Shown: positions 15,994-23,912 of the stretch, piece after piece
Layout: each line of letters starts with the position of its first letter
Numbering within the stretch: the stretch's first letter is position 1
Source: an uncultured Eubacteriales bacterium
Lineage (GTDB): Bacteria > Bacillota > Clostridia > Oscillospirales > CAG-272
Assembly: GCA_934385225.1 (NCBI GenBank)
Contig: CAKRPQ010000009.1
Coordinates: 1 to 37,407 of the forward strand
Length of the DNA stretch: 37,407 bases
Direction of reading: 5' to 3'
Made by a program: the position numbers and the translations under genes
Notes under the pieces: model-generated
What the model was told of the DNA's origin: nothing
Seen by the model: the letters and a program-made list of their open reading frames with translations, nothing else
Database searches by the model: none

Positions 15994-16530
15994 TCAGTCG
16001 CACTCCGAATAGAAAATTATGTCGGCTTTGCCCTCCTGCTTTGTGTGCTTATAGACCTCCGTGTCAAGACCGCCTATGCGAAAGCCCGTGCCGAGGTAGA
16101 AAAGGCAAGCCGATACGTTGTTGTCCTGACCTATTGTGTAAAGACCGCGGTAGCCGTTTTCCTTTGCGACCTCGCGCGATTTTTCAATCAGCATTTTTCC
16201 GATGCGTTTTCCGCGGTAATCGGAGCGGACTTTGAGGTCGTAAAGGTACATATATTTGAAAAATCCCTTTTGCAGAACGGCAAGACCGACGCATTTCCCG
16301 TCCTCGTAAGCGCCGACAAAGAAGAAACCGTCGCTTTTCATTTTGTCAAATTCGTAGCTCTCGTCGGGGAAGCACATTTCACGCACATCGCTCCCGTCAA
16401 AACGCTTTACGTCGTAGCCCCAGACGCCGCACGAGTAGCTCGGCTCTACCCGCCCGAAAACGCGGAAAGGCTCGTTCGGAATGTTTATGTCCGCCTTGTT
16501 TTCTTCATTTATTATTTTTATTGTTGCCAT
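15994..16530 (-). CDS. GNAT acetyltransferase, streptothricin acetyltransferase-like
   Basis: A 178-aa cytoplasmic acetyl-CoA-dependent N-acetyltransferase. The N-terminal NIPNEPFRVFGRVEPSY, the core YLYDLKVRSDYRGKRIGKML (acetyl-CoA loop R/Q-x-x-G-x-G/A variant RGKRIG), QDNNVSACLFY and the C-terminal GFRIGGLDTEVY all match what I recall of SatA/Sat4 streptothricin acetyltransferases. Such enzymes acetylate the beta-lysine of streptothricins. Housekeeping relatives exist, so resistance is not proven. A longer frame extends to 16632, but AAAGGAG precedes the ATG at 16530. It overlaps the end of the MATE exporter gene by 26 nt, so the two are one operon. Confidence 0.78.
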   Translation of the reverse strand: MATIKIINEENKADINIPNEPFRVFGRVEPSYSCGVWGYDVKRFDGSDVREMCFPDESYEFDKMKSDGFFFVGAYEDGKCVGLAVLQKGFFKYMYLYDLKVRSDYRGKRIGKMLIEKSREVAKENGYRGLYTIGQDNNVSACLFYLGTGFRIGGLDTEVYKHTKQEGKADIIFYSECD

Positions 16531-17998
16531 TGTTTGTCTCCTTTTTTGTAAAGATGTATCTGAAAAGCGGGAACAAAAGCACCGCCGACGCGCAAAGCCA
16601 CGCGCACGGATCGCCGAAGCATACCGCCGCAAAGGCAGACATCGACGCGCCCGAATCTATCGGCGCACCGTTCACCGCCTGCGGCAGAAGAGAACAGATA
16701 AGTGTTCGGGCGACAAGCTCGGCAGTACCCGCCCCGAGCACATACATGGGCAGAAAAATCCCCTGAACGGCGCTTCTCACAACAATAAGAAATCCGAGTA
16801 CGCCGTAAAGGCAAACGTCGATGAGAAGATAAATGTTTCCGAATCTTATCGTTTCTTTTGTCACCTTGTCCGCACTGAGAAAAATGTACTGATACGCGCC
16901 GCGAACGGACACGGCTGTCCCGACGGCAAGGCAGACGGCGAAGATGACGAGCATTATAATAAGTGACTGGAAGGTCCCTTTTTTAATTCGTTCAAGGTCT
17001 TTTTTGCCGTAATTTTGCGCGTTGTAGCCGAGTATTCCCGAAGCAAGTCCGTTGTAGGCGGACATGAGGAAGTTTATCATTTTGCTTGCCGCGCCGAAGC
17101 CTATCTGCGCGGGTGTTCCGACCACCATTTCGCCGCTCGGCAAAAGATCGAATTTCACGACGGCACCCTGCATAACGATTATACCGACGGAAAGCACGGA
17201 AAATTGAAGTCCGAGCGGAACTCCCTGTTTCAGATGAGATATTATATCGGACGCGGAAAAGCGAAAATCGTCGCGGCGAAGGCGCAGATCGTCGTATTTT
17301 ACGAAGGTGTAGACCGTCGCCGCAATAAAGCTGATGAGCTGTGCGAGTACGGTTGCGACGGCGGCACCCGACGCACCCATGCGAAGCGCCGAGAGGAAGA
17401 ATATATCAAGACCGACGTTGAGTACAGTCGATATTATCAGAAATACGAGAGGCGTCATCGAATCGCCGTAGGCACGCAGCACACCGCAGACAAAATTGTA
17501 TCCCATTTGCGCGATTATTCCGACAAAAATCCAAAAGCAGTAATCGTATGCGGCGCTGTACACTTCGTAATTTGTTTTGTTTACGTTTATCATGCCGAGA
17601 AGAGACGGGAGCAGCAGTACCGAAAGCAGAGTCAAAAGAGCCGAGACCGCAAACGAAAGTGCGAACTGAACGGCAAACGATTTTCTCACATTTGCGGTAT
17701 CGCGGCTTCCGACGTGCCGCGCGGTTATTACGGAAAATCCCGCAGTACAGCCGAATGCGAATTGCAGAAAGAAAAGCGTGAGCGGATATGTGTCGTTTAT
17801 TCCCGCGACCTCGGCGACCGAAAGCATCTGCCCGCATATGACAGCGTCCGTCAGAACATATATCTGTTGAAGAAAATACGAAATTATTATCGGGAAAGAG
17901 TAGCGGAGGATAACTCTCCACGGCGTTCCCGACGTAAGATCGACGGGGCGTGAAAATTCCGCGTGAAACTCTCTTTTTTCAGTGTTCCGACCGTTCAT
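16505..17998 (-). CDS. MATE-family multidrug exporter
   Basis: A 497-aa protein with about 12 hydrophobic segments in two halves and the MATE hallmarks: the early FPIIISYFLQQIYVLTDAVICG and the mid-protein GASGAAVATVLAQ. These exporters use Na+ or H+ gradients to expel cationic compounds. The ATG at 18037 lies upstream of the predicted transcription start, so I use 17998, where GGAGG stands 8 nt before the ATG. It is followed by the overlapping streptothricin acetyltransferase-like gene; the pair would couple drug modification with export. The promoter is 18038-18065. Confidence 0.9.
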   Translation of the reverse strand: MNGRNTEKREFHAEFSRPVDLTSGTPWRVILRYSFPIIISYFLQQIYVLTDAVICGQMLSVAEVAGINDTYPLTLFFLQFAFGCTAGFSVITARHVGSRDTANVRKSFAVQFALSFAVSALLTLLSVLLLPSLLGMINVNKTNYEVYSAAYDYCFWIFVGIIAQMGYNFVCGVLRAYGDSMTPLVFLIISTVLNVGLDIFFLSALRMGASGAAVATVLAQLISFIAATVYTFVKYDDLRLRRDDFRFSASDIISHLKQGVPLGLQFSVLSVGIIVMQGAVVKFDLLPSGEMVVGTPAQIGFGAASKMINFLMSAYNGLASGILGYNAQNYGKKDLERIKKGTFQSLIIMLVIFAVCLAVGTAVSVRGAYQYIFLSADKVTKETIRFGNIYLLIDVCLYGVLGFLIVVRSAVQGIFLPMYVLGAGTAELVARTLICSLLPQAVNGAPIDSGASMSAFAAVCFGDPCAWLCASAVLLFPLFRYIFTKKETNNGNNKNNK

Positions 17999-18037
17999 AA
18001 TAAGTACCTCCGAGCCGCCAGAAATCATGGCATACAT

Positions 18038-18065
18038 ATTATACTGTAAAAAAGCAAAAAGTCAA
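18038..18065 (-). promoter_or_regulatory. SigA promoter of the MATE/GNAT operon
   Basis: On the minus strand TTGACT (18065-18060), 16 nt, TATAAT (18043-18038). Predicted start about 18031. Confidence 0.75.
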
Positions 18066-18070
18066 TAGGA

Positions 18071-18104
18071 AAAAAGAAAAATCGGCTGCGAACGAGCCGA
18101 TTTT
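18071..18104 (-). terminator. Terminator of the GH32 gene
   Basis: On the minus strand AAAATCGGCT (18104-18095), 7-nt loop, AGCCGATTTT (18087-18078), continuing into a T-rich tail. Lies 11 nt behind the GH32 stop. Confidence 0.82.
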
Positions 18105-18115
18105 AATGTTTTGCT

Positions 18116-19126
18116 TTAAGGCTTCTCCGTAAGTTCTATATGAACCTCTCTGCCACTGTCAACATATGTTTCCTTTATGTAGGCGTCCGTCACCGTGCCG
18201 ACGCTTCCGTCGGTTTTTACAAGGTGCTTTACCTCATCGGACGGATATGCGCGCATAATTCCGTCCTTTACCGTTATTTCGAGCGGGAGAGAGAGACAGC
18301 CGATGCACTTTTCTTTCGGCTGATATTTCCAGCCGGGAATCCAGGAAATAAGCAGGTTTCTGCCGTCCGCGGTATGGAATATCTGCCCAGCGTACTCGTC
18401 GGGACCTTTCTGAAAGTGCGAGACAATTTCGGGTGTGAATGTTTTTCCGTCAAAATCGCCGTACAGCACCTCGAAGAAGTGACCGCCTTCCTTTTTTGCG
18501 ACGGATACGGAGAGAAGATAGCCGTCTCCGTGCTTTACGAAGGACGGACATTCGCAGAAACGGCAGTTCTCGTATTCGCGCAGAACGCCGACGTATTTCC
18601 AGTCGTAAACGCCGTCCGATCTGTAAAGAATCAGGTTACCCGTACCTTTTTTTACGTCTGCCGAGGCTATGACAAGATAATTTCCGTTCTCCGTCATAAG
18701 TATCGCGGGATCACGGAAATCCCCACTGCCGTCCGCGGGAATTTCTGATATTACGGGGTTTTGCGCGTACTTTTCGAAATGTATGCCGTCCTCCGAATAT
18801 GCGACGCTTATCGACTGTATTTTGTCACCCTTTACCGATGCGTAGAAAATGTATATTTTGCCGTCGTATTCGGTCGCCGTCCCCGACCATACGCCCGTAG
18901 CGTCGTATTCCTTGTCGCTCGTCAGCGCGATCGGAAGTTCCTCAAAGCGAAGAAAGTCCTTTGTTTTGCAGTGTCCCCATACCATAGGTTCTGCCCACGG
19001 GTATTCATGGTTCGGCGCGTGCTGATAGAAAATGTGGTACTCTCCGCGAAAAGAGCAAAGCCCGTTCGGGTCGTTTATCCAGCCCTTTTTCGGGTGAAAA
19101 TGATATTTAAGATCTGTATTTTTCAT
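18116..19126 (-). CDS. GH32 fructosidase/sucrose hydrolase, propeller only
   Basis: A 336-aa protein with all three GH32 catalytic positions: nucleophile D19 in WINDPNG, transition-state D139 in FRDP, and acid/base E192 in ECP. It would hydrolyse fructose from sucrose or fructans. No signal peptide, so it is probably cytoplasmic. It is shorter than the usual 450-500 aa because the C-terminal beta-sandwich domain is missing. A proper terminator follows directly, so it seems a short natural form rather than a cut-off gene. An AGAGGGA site supports the ATG at 19126; the frame extends to 19300 but that part lies upstream of the promoter. Monocistronic. Confidence 0.9.
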   Translation of the reverse strand: MKNTDLKYHFHPKKGWINDPNGLCSFRGEYHIFYQHAPNHEYPWAEPMVWGHCKTKDFLRFEELPIALTSDKEYDATGVWSGTATEYDGKIYIFYASVKGDKIQSISVAYSEDGIHFEKYAQNPVISEIPADGSGDFRDPAILMTENGNYLVIASADVKKGTGNLILYRSDGVYDWKYVGVLREYENCRFCECPSFVKHGDGYLLSVSVAKKEGGHFFEVLYGDFDGKTFTPEIVSHFQKGPDEYAGQIFHTADGRNLLISWIPGWKYQPKEKCIGCLSLPLEITVKDGIMRAYPSDEVKHLVKTDGSVGTVTDAYIKETYVDSGREVHIELTEKP

Positions 19127-19157
19127 TGGCAAAAGTCCCTCTCTGCATTTTTGTCTT

Positions 19158-19186
19158 ATTTTACCGCAAAAGGAGGCGTTTGTCAA
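19158..19186 (-). promoter_or_regulatory. SigA promoter of GH32
   Basis: On the minus strand TTGACA (19186-19181), 17 nt, TAAAAT (19163-19158). Confidence 0.82.
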
Positions 19187-19259
19187 TGATTTTTTGCCTC
19201 TGCCGCTTTCTAAAAAGCGCGGGAGCACCGCAAAACAATATGTGATATGGTTTTTACAC

Positions 19260-19288
19260 TTCAAAATTGATGAAAAATGTGATATAAT
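19260..19288 (+). promoter_or_regulatory. Promoter of the dihydropteridine-reductase-like pseudogene
   Basis: TTCAAA (19260-19265), 17 nt, TATAAT (19283-19288) with an extended TGA in front. It still looks functional. Confidence 0.6.
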
Positions 19289-19380
19289 ATAAATCGACAC
19301 ATTTTAACGTTTGTGTTGTTCAAAACGCAGTCCGTCCGATGTATAGTGAAATCACCAAAAAACAAAGGAGGCTGTGAAAA

Positions 19381-19763
19381 ATGAACACAGACAAAATTTA
19401 CGCGGAACAGATAGCAAACGAATATTCGCCGAAAGAGGCTTCAAAGGTCGTCGCGCTCCGTAAGCTCGACAGGCGTGCAAAACTGCCCGCAAACATTTTC
19501 GCCTACACATTCGGGATTGTTTTTACGCTCGTTTTCGGTACGTGAACGTGTCTTGCGATGAAGGTGATAGGCGACGACTCGGCTTTGCAAACGGCTCTCG
19601 GCGTTGCGACGGGCACGGTCGGAATGACAGACATGGGCTTAAACTATCCTCGGCGGAATAGCCTCCGTCGTTTCCGAACGGCTTCGCGGCATTCTTTGCG
19701 TGCGACGTTTACGGCTTTGTCAGCCGGAGGAAAATGAAGAAGAGACAGGAGGCGGAGACGTAA
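19381..19763 (+). pseudogene. Dihydropteridine reductase-like small membrane protein, broken
   Basis: The ATG at 19381 follows a perfect AAAGGAGG (19364-19371). The frame reads MNTDKIYAEQIANEY, then KVVALRKLDRRAKLPANIF and FAYTFGIVFTLVFGT, the N-terminal half of a small two-helix protein annotated as dihydropteridine reductase in Clostridia. A TGA at codon 55 (19543-19545) interrupts it; intact relatives have Gly-Met here, so GGA to TGA would explain it. The frame then continues with CLAMKVIG up to about LNYP (19645) and shifts. Another frame to the TAA at 19761 gives ILGGIASVVS and NGFAAFFACDVYGFVSRR, a hydrophobic helix with a basic tail that may be a remnant of a second membrane protein. 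With two lesions it is probably non-functional. Confidence 0.72.
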
Positions 19764-19765
19764 TT

Positions 19766-20626
19766 TTAACCGTCCTCCTTGAATCCTTCGCCGAGGACCT
19801 CCGTCGCCTCGCCTATAACGATGAACGCGGTCGGGTCGATTTTCTTCACGGCACTCACATATCTCGGAAGCTCGCGCGGCTTCACGACGCATAGCAGCGT
19901 CAGCACCTCGTCGCCCGTGTACATTCCCTTGCAGTGAACGCCCGTCACACCGCGCCCGAACGTTTCCATAATGTATTTTGCGATTTCGTCGCTTTTGCGG
20001 GTGAAAATCTTTATCATTTTAGCCTTGTCGCCGAAGATCAGAATCTTGTCTGTTATAAACGACGACACCGAAAGCGCAAGGAACGAGTAGAACGTGACAT
20101 CGAAGCTGCGGAAAACGACGCCGGATATTGCGACAATGACGCAGTCGATGACCATAATGAGCGTTGCGAGCGAGACGTGCGGAAGAACTTTTTTTAGCAT
20201 AAGTCCCGCAAAATCGCTGCCACCCGTTGACGCACCCTGTCTTACGACGAGACCCGTTCCGAGACCCATAAGCGCGCCGCCCGACACCGAGGCTATTATC
20301 AGATCGCCCTCGAAAACGGGGATAAGCCCCGTGATTTCAAGCGACAGGGAAAGGTAGATTATTCCCGAAATCGTCTCGATAACGGCGTATCTGCCGAGGC
20401 TCTTGTAGCCGAAAAAGAAAAGGAGGCAGTTGGCGATAAGGTTCGTCACCGAAAGCCTTACGCCGAAAAGGTGCAGAAGCACCGTGCCGACAGTTGTCAC
20501 GCCGCCGGCCGAAACCTTGTTTGACGCAAGAAAAACGTTTATCCCGACGGCGAGAATGAAACTGCCCGCCATGATAAACAGCTGGTCGGTTATTATCTTT
20601 TTTGTTTTTATGTTTTTTTCGCTCAT
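19766..20626 (-). CDS. YitT family membrane protein
   Basis: A 286-aa protein with five or six N-terminal membrane helices (DUF161/YitT region, about residues 15-190; signatures GGVTTVGTVLLH and GLGTGLVVRQGASTGGSDFAG) and a cytoplasmic C-terminal DUF2179 domain (about 205-280; GVTGVHCKGMYTG, then LTLLCVVKPRELPR). The family is common in Bacillota, often as paralogues, and its transport role is unproven. The frame extends far upstream to 21265 but that part overlaps the AraC gene. The ATG at 20626 follows an AAAAGGCGG-type site. It lies 101 nt behind the AraC gene and may share its transcript. Confidence 0.88.
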   Translation of the reverse strand: MSEKNIKTKKIITDQLFIMAGSFILAVGINVFLASNKVSAGGVTTVGTVLLHLFGVRLSVTNLIANCLLFFFGYKSLGRYAVIETISGIIYLSLSLEITGLIPVFEGDLIIASVSGGALMGLGTGLVVRQGASTGGSDFAGLMLKKVLPHVSLATLIMVIDCVIVAISGVVFRSFDVTFYSFLALSVSSFITDKILIFGDKAKMIKIFTRKSDEIAKYIMETFGRGVTGVHCKGMYTGDEVLTLLCVVKPRELPRYVSAVKKIDPTAFIVIGEATEVLGEGFKEDG

Positions 20627-20727
20627 ACTGCACCGCCTTTTATTTTTTTGAGGTAAATTTTGTCTTAAAATCGGAGCGCGCGGATATTGATTTTGTGCGC
20701 GGGATTGTAATCGCATCAAAATAGGGA

Positions 20728-21561
20728 CTATTTCAGAGCGGAAGGCGGTTTTCCGAATCGTTTTTTGAATATTCTCGAAAAATACCCAACATCCGAATAG
20801 CCGAGATGGTAGGCGACCTCCGAAACGTTCATCATACTTGAAAACAGCAGCTCCGCCGCAAGATCGAGTTTTGATGCGTTGATGTAAGCGACCACACTCA
20901 TATGGCAGTCGCGCTTGAAGAGGCGAAGAAGATAGCTTTTCGATACGCCGAAATGCTCGGAAAGAGTGCCGAGAGTGAGCGGCATCGTTATGTTTTCGTA
21001 TATGTATGTGCGTACGCGTTCGGAAAGATCGCTTTTCTGTTCGGTGTCCGCTCGCGTCATTGAACTGAGGTTTATAAGCAGTCTGACGAAGTCGAGCCGA
21101 AACATATACTGCTCCTCGGATTTTGCGATCCGGCGAAGATGCTCCATTTCGATAAGGAGCATCAGAATCTGCGTATATGCGTCGTTTATATTGCATAGAG
21201 GCACGAGAAAGCAGTCGTGGCTTTTCTGCGCGGCAACTTCTGTCGAACGACTGAGTTTGAGGCACTCGGACGGACGCTCTGATACGGACATAAGTTTTTC
21301 CGAGAAGTAGAGAAAATAGTATTCGCAGTTTTTATCCGTGCATGCAAAGTAGTGACTGCCCGCGGGTATCAGCAGCTGGTAACCGCGCGAGACGCTGTAT
21401 TCTGTGCCGTCAATGTTGAATTTTGCGCTTCCGCCCGTAAATATGAGCAGAAGATTGTGGAAGGCTGTTTTTCCACTATGGTTCCAGCCGTTCGTTTGTA
21501 TAAATCTGCCGAAGCAGATACAGCGCGGCAGTTCCGCGGAAAGAGAAAGTTTATAAAGCAT
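20728..21561 (-). CDS. AraC-family transcriptional regulator
   Basis: 277 aa. An N-terminal cupin-like sensor (about 1-110, with the LLIPAGSHYF turn) is joined to two helix-turn-helix motifs at the C-terminus (about 180-277: LGTLSEHFGVSKSYLLRLFKRD and SEVAYHLGYSDVGYFSRIFKKRFG). Regulators of this layout usually sense a sugar and activate neighbouring glycosidase genes. AAAGGA precedes the ATG. It is divergent from the DUF6259 gene, its likely target, with a palindrome between the two promoters. Confidence 0.92.
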   Translation of the reverse strand: MLYKLSLSAELPRCICFGRFIQTNGWNHSGKTAFHNLLLIFTGGSAKFNIDGTEYSVSRGYQLLIPAGSHYFACTDKNCEYYFLYFSEKLMSVSERPSECLKLSRSTEVAAQKSHDCFLVPLCNINDAYTQILMLLIEMEHLRRIAKSEEQYMFRLDFVRLLINLSSMTRADTEQKSDLSERVRTYIYENITMPLTLGTLSEHFGVSKSYLLRLFKRDCHMSVVAYINASKLDLAAELLFSSMMNVSEVAYHLGYSDVGYFSRIFKKRFGKPPSALK

Positions 21562-21665
21562 CGCGGTGTCCTTTCGTCCCCTGATTGGCTCGTTTTTTAC
21601 CGCCCGACGTTATCTGAAAAAGTCCGCCGCATATTCGGCTCGCGAAGCGGCTGTCGGACAGATAT

Positions 21666-21694
21666 ATTATATAGCACAGACGTTTTTATGTCAA
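21666..21694 (-). promoter_or_regulatory. Consensus SigA promoter of the AraC gene
   Basis: On the minus strand TTGACA (21694-21689), 17 nt, TATAAT (21671-21666). Leader about 100 nt. Confidence 0.85.
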
Positions 21695-21702
21695 GCTAAG
21701 CC

Positions 21703-21715
21703 GAACTTTAAGTTC
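21703..21715. promoter_or_regulatory. Palindrome between divergent promoters
   Basis: GAACTT-T-AAGTTC is a perfect 13-bp palindrome. It lies 9 bp from the -35 box of the AraC gene and 31 bp upstream of the -35 box of the DUF6259 gene. A candidate operator. Confidence 0.45.
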
Positions 21716-21746
21716 AATATTGTCCTTATATTGATGATTTCATTCA

Positions 21747-21776
21747 TTTACTTTCGGCGGCGATGTGTTGTATAAT
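21747..21776 (+). promoter_or_regulatory. Promoter of the DUF6259 gene
   Basis: TTTACT (21747-21752), 18 nt, TATAAT (21771-21776). The weak -35 and longer spacer would suit an activated promoter. Confidence 0.6.
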
Positions 21777-21809
21777 AAAGTAAATCTTTTTTATGAAAGG
21801 ACACAAACT

Positions 21810-23741
21810 ATGGAAAAACTCAACATAAGATTTCTTGACGGACGGCTTTCGGCAGATTCCGAAAAATACGGGAAAATATGCGGCGGAGAAGATTTTTTCA
21901 GACTTTTCGTCGATGACCTTGCGGAGCGCGAAATAAAGATCCGCTCGTCGGAGCAGAGCCCTGCGTCTGTGACCGAAAAGGACGGCGAACTGACGATTGT
22001 CTATGATTGTCTGCACGCATCGAACGGTCAGACGTACGATATCGTCTATAAAGTGACGATACGCGAAAAGGATGGCGCGCTCGCTTTCGGTTCCGTCATA
22101 GAGAACCGTTCGGGAGTGAGGGTGAATGAAGAACAGCTCCCGTACATCGAGCTTGAAGGCGGCGAAAAGGAGACTTTATATATGCCGCACGGTCTCGGCA
22201 GCAAGGTTGAGGATCCGCGTCGCACAATCCCGGAACGTTTCCACTCCGAATATATGAGCGCGGATGAGAAAATGGTATTTTACAGCGTAAGATACCCGAC
22301 GCCGCTTTCTATGTCGTGGTTCGGCGTGCAGACGGACGGAAGATTTCTTTATCTTGCCGCGCATGATGAAAAACTGCGCATATGCACGTTGAGTGCGGGT
22401 GCTTCCGCCAGACACGATCCCATTAAAAAGCTCGTCCTTACCGTATCGCATTATCCGACGGCGGTGAGCGGTGAAACTGTTTCGATATCGAACTGCGTTC
22501 TCGCGCTGTTTGACGGCGACTGGCGCGACGGCGCGGCATATTACAGGGAATTTGCCGATTCGACATGGAACACTCCGAGCGACCGCCCGACATGGGTCGA
22601 TAATATGACGGGCTGGCAGAGAGTTATACTTAAACATCAGTTCGGAGAGATTTATTTCAAGTATTCCGATCTTCCCAAACTTTATAAGAGCGGTCTCTCT
22701 TACGGGATAAACACCCTTATGGTCTTCGGCTGGTGGAAGGGAAGATTCGACAACGGTTATCCCGTATATGAGCCCGACCCGCTCCTCGGCGGCGAGGACG
22801 GCCTTAGGGCGGCGATAGACGAGATACACAGGCTCGGCGGAAAAGTACACCTCTATACGAACGGCGCGCTTATCGACGTCGCAACAGACTACTATAAGAC
22901 AACCGGAAAATACAACTGCGCGATAGACATCGACGGCAACGAATACCGCGATCACTACCGCTTCTCTAATGAGGGAACGACGCTTAAAATGTTCGGATAC
23001 AAGTCTTTTGTGACCGCATGTCACGCGACAAAGGCATGGCACGAACATATTCTTGACGCCGCAAAAATTAAACTTTCGCTCGGTGCGGACGGCGTGTTCT
23101 ATGATCAGCTTCCGGTAACGTCTCAGCTCTGCTTTTGTGAAAAGCACGAGCACGGACTGCGAACCGACCTTGACGCCGAATACCGCCTCGGAAATATCCG
23201 CGCGGCAAAGGCTGTGCTGCCGAAAGATCACGCGATAGGAAGCGAGACCGCCGTTGACCGTTTTACATCGCTTTTGCATTACATTCACGGCTGTTTCGGC
23301 AGTATGGGGTACAGCCCCGACGCTTTCCCCGATATGTTCAGGCAGACTTTCCCCGAACCTGTCATTTCGAACCGCGAAATATACGACGCAAAGCCCGGAT
23401 TCAAAAAGCACTGGAATTATGCGTTTGTAACGGGACTCATCTTCGACGTTTCGACCAACCGCGGACGTTCGTTCGATATGAGCGGTTATCCCGAAAGCGC
23501 GGAGTACATAAAAAAACTGCTCTGCCTTAAAGAAAAGTATCACCGCTTCTTCTACGGCGGAAAATATTCGTCCGCATTTGACCTCGGACTTCCGAGAAAT
23601 GTGTTCGGAGCTTTCTATGACTCGGAGGGCGATCAGATCTGCGCGCTCTGCAACAATACCGACGCACCGACAGAGGTTGAAGTTTACGGCGCAAAACATA
23701 CGATAGATGCCTGCGACTGCCTTGTAGTCGAGAGAAAATAA
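21810..23741 (+). CDS. DUF6259 glycoside hydrolase-like protein
   Basis: A 643-aa protein without a signal peptide. The N-terminal third is beta-rich (sugar-binding sandwich-like). From about residue 260 a TIM-barrel-like part begins (WVDNMTGWQR, NTLMVFGWWKGRFDNGYPVYEPD, GGKVHLYTNGALID, GADGVFYDQLP, AIGSETAVDR). The Asp in GVFYDQ and the Glu in GSETAV stand where clan-D-type barrels carry catalytic acids; this is inference. DUF6259 members occur in glycan-use loci of gut bacteria. AAAGGA precedes the ATG at 21810; an upstream TTG-initiated extension has no such site. Divergent from the AraC gene. Confidence 0.8.
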   Translation: MEKLNIRFLDGRLSADSEKYGKICGGEDFFRLFVDDLAEREIKIRSSEQSPASVTEKDGELTIVYDCLHASNGQTYDIVYKVTIREKDGALAFGSVIENRSGVRVNEEQLPYIELEGGEKETLYMPHGLGSKVEDPRRTIPERFHSEYMSADEKMVFYSVRYPTPLSMSWFGVQTDGRFLYLAAHDEKLRICTLSAGASARHDPIKKLVLTVSHYPTAVSGETVSISNCVLALFDGDWRDGAAYYREFADSTWNTPSDRPTWVDNMTGWQRVILKHQFGEIYFKYSDLPKLYKSGLSYGINTLMVFGWWKGRFDNGYPVYEPDPLLGGEDGLRAAIDEIHRLGGKVHLYTNGALIDVATDYYKTTGKYNCAIDIDGNEYRDHYRFSNEGTTLKMFGYKSFVTACHATKAWHEHILDAAKIKLSLGADGVFYDQLPVTSQLCFCEKHEHGLRTDLDAEYRLGNIRAAKAVLPKDHAIGSETAVDRFTSLLHYIHGCFGSMGYSPDAFPDMFRQTFPEPVISNREIYDAKPGFKKHWNYAFVTGLIFDVSTNRGRSFDMSGYPESAEYIKKLLCLKEKYHRFFYGGKYSSAFDLGLPRNVFGAFYDSEGDQICALCNNTDAPTEVEVYGAKHTIDACDCLVVERK

Positions 23742-23840
23742 TTGCGCGGACTTCGCACGGCCTTTCATAATCTTTCACATATATTTTGCCGCAAATCGGA
23801 AAATTTTTCAACAAGTCTGCCAAAAAAAATCGAAAAGCTC

Positions 23841-23869
23841 TTGCAAATGCGTGTCACATCGGGTATAAT
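23841..23869 (+). promoter_or_regulatory. SigA promoter of the 5'-nucleotidase gene
   Basis: TTGCAA (23841-23846), 17 nt, TATAAT (23864-23869). The leader is about 37 nt. Confidence 0.82.
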
Positions 23870-23912
23870 GAGATCGGCGATACAAAATCTATACAAAGGA
23901 AAGGTATTCATC

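Noticed and set aside
19543..19545. TGA read as tryptophan (recoded genome)
   Set aside because: TGG is common, TGA ends other genes such as the LtaS-like one, relatives have Gly rather than Trp at this place, and a frameshift follows.
22176..23768. 530-aa open frame opposite to the DUF6259 gene
   Set aside because: Shadow frame with no recognisable domain; the plus-strand gene has promoter, ribosome site and family signatures.
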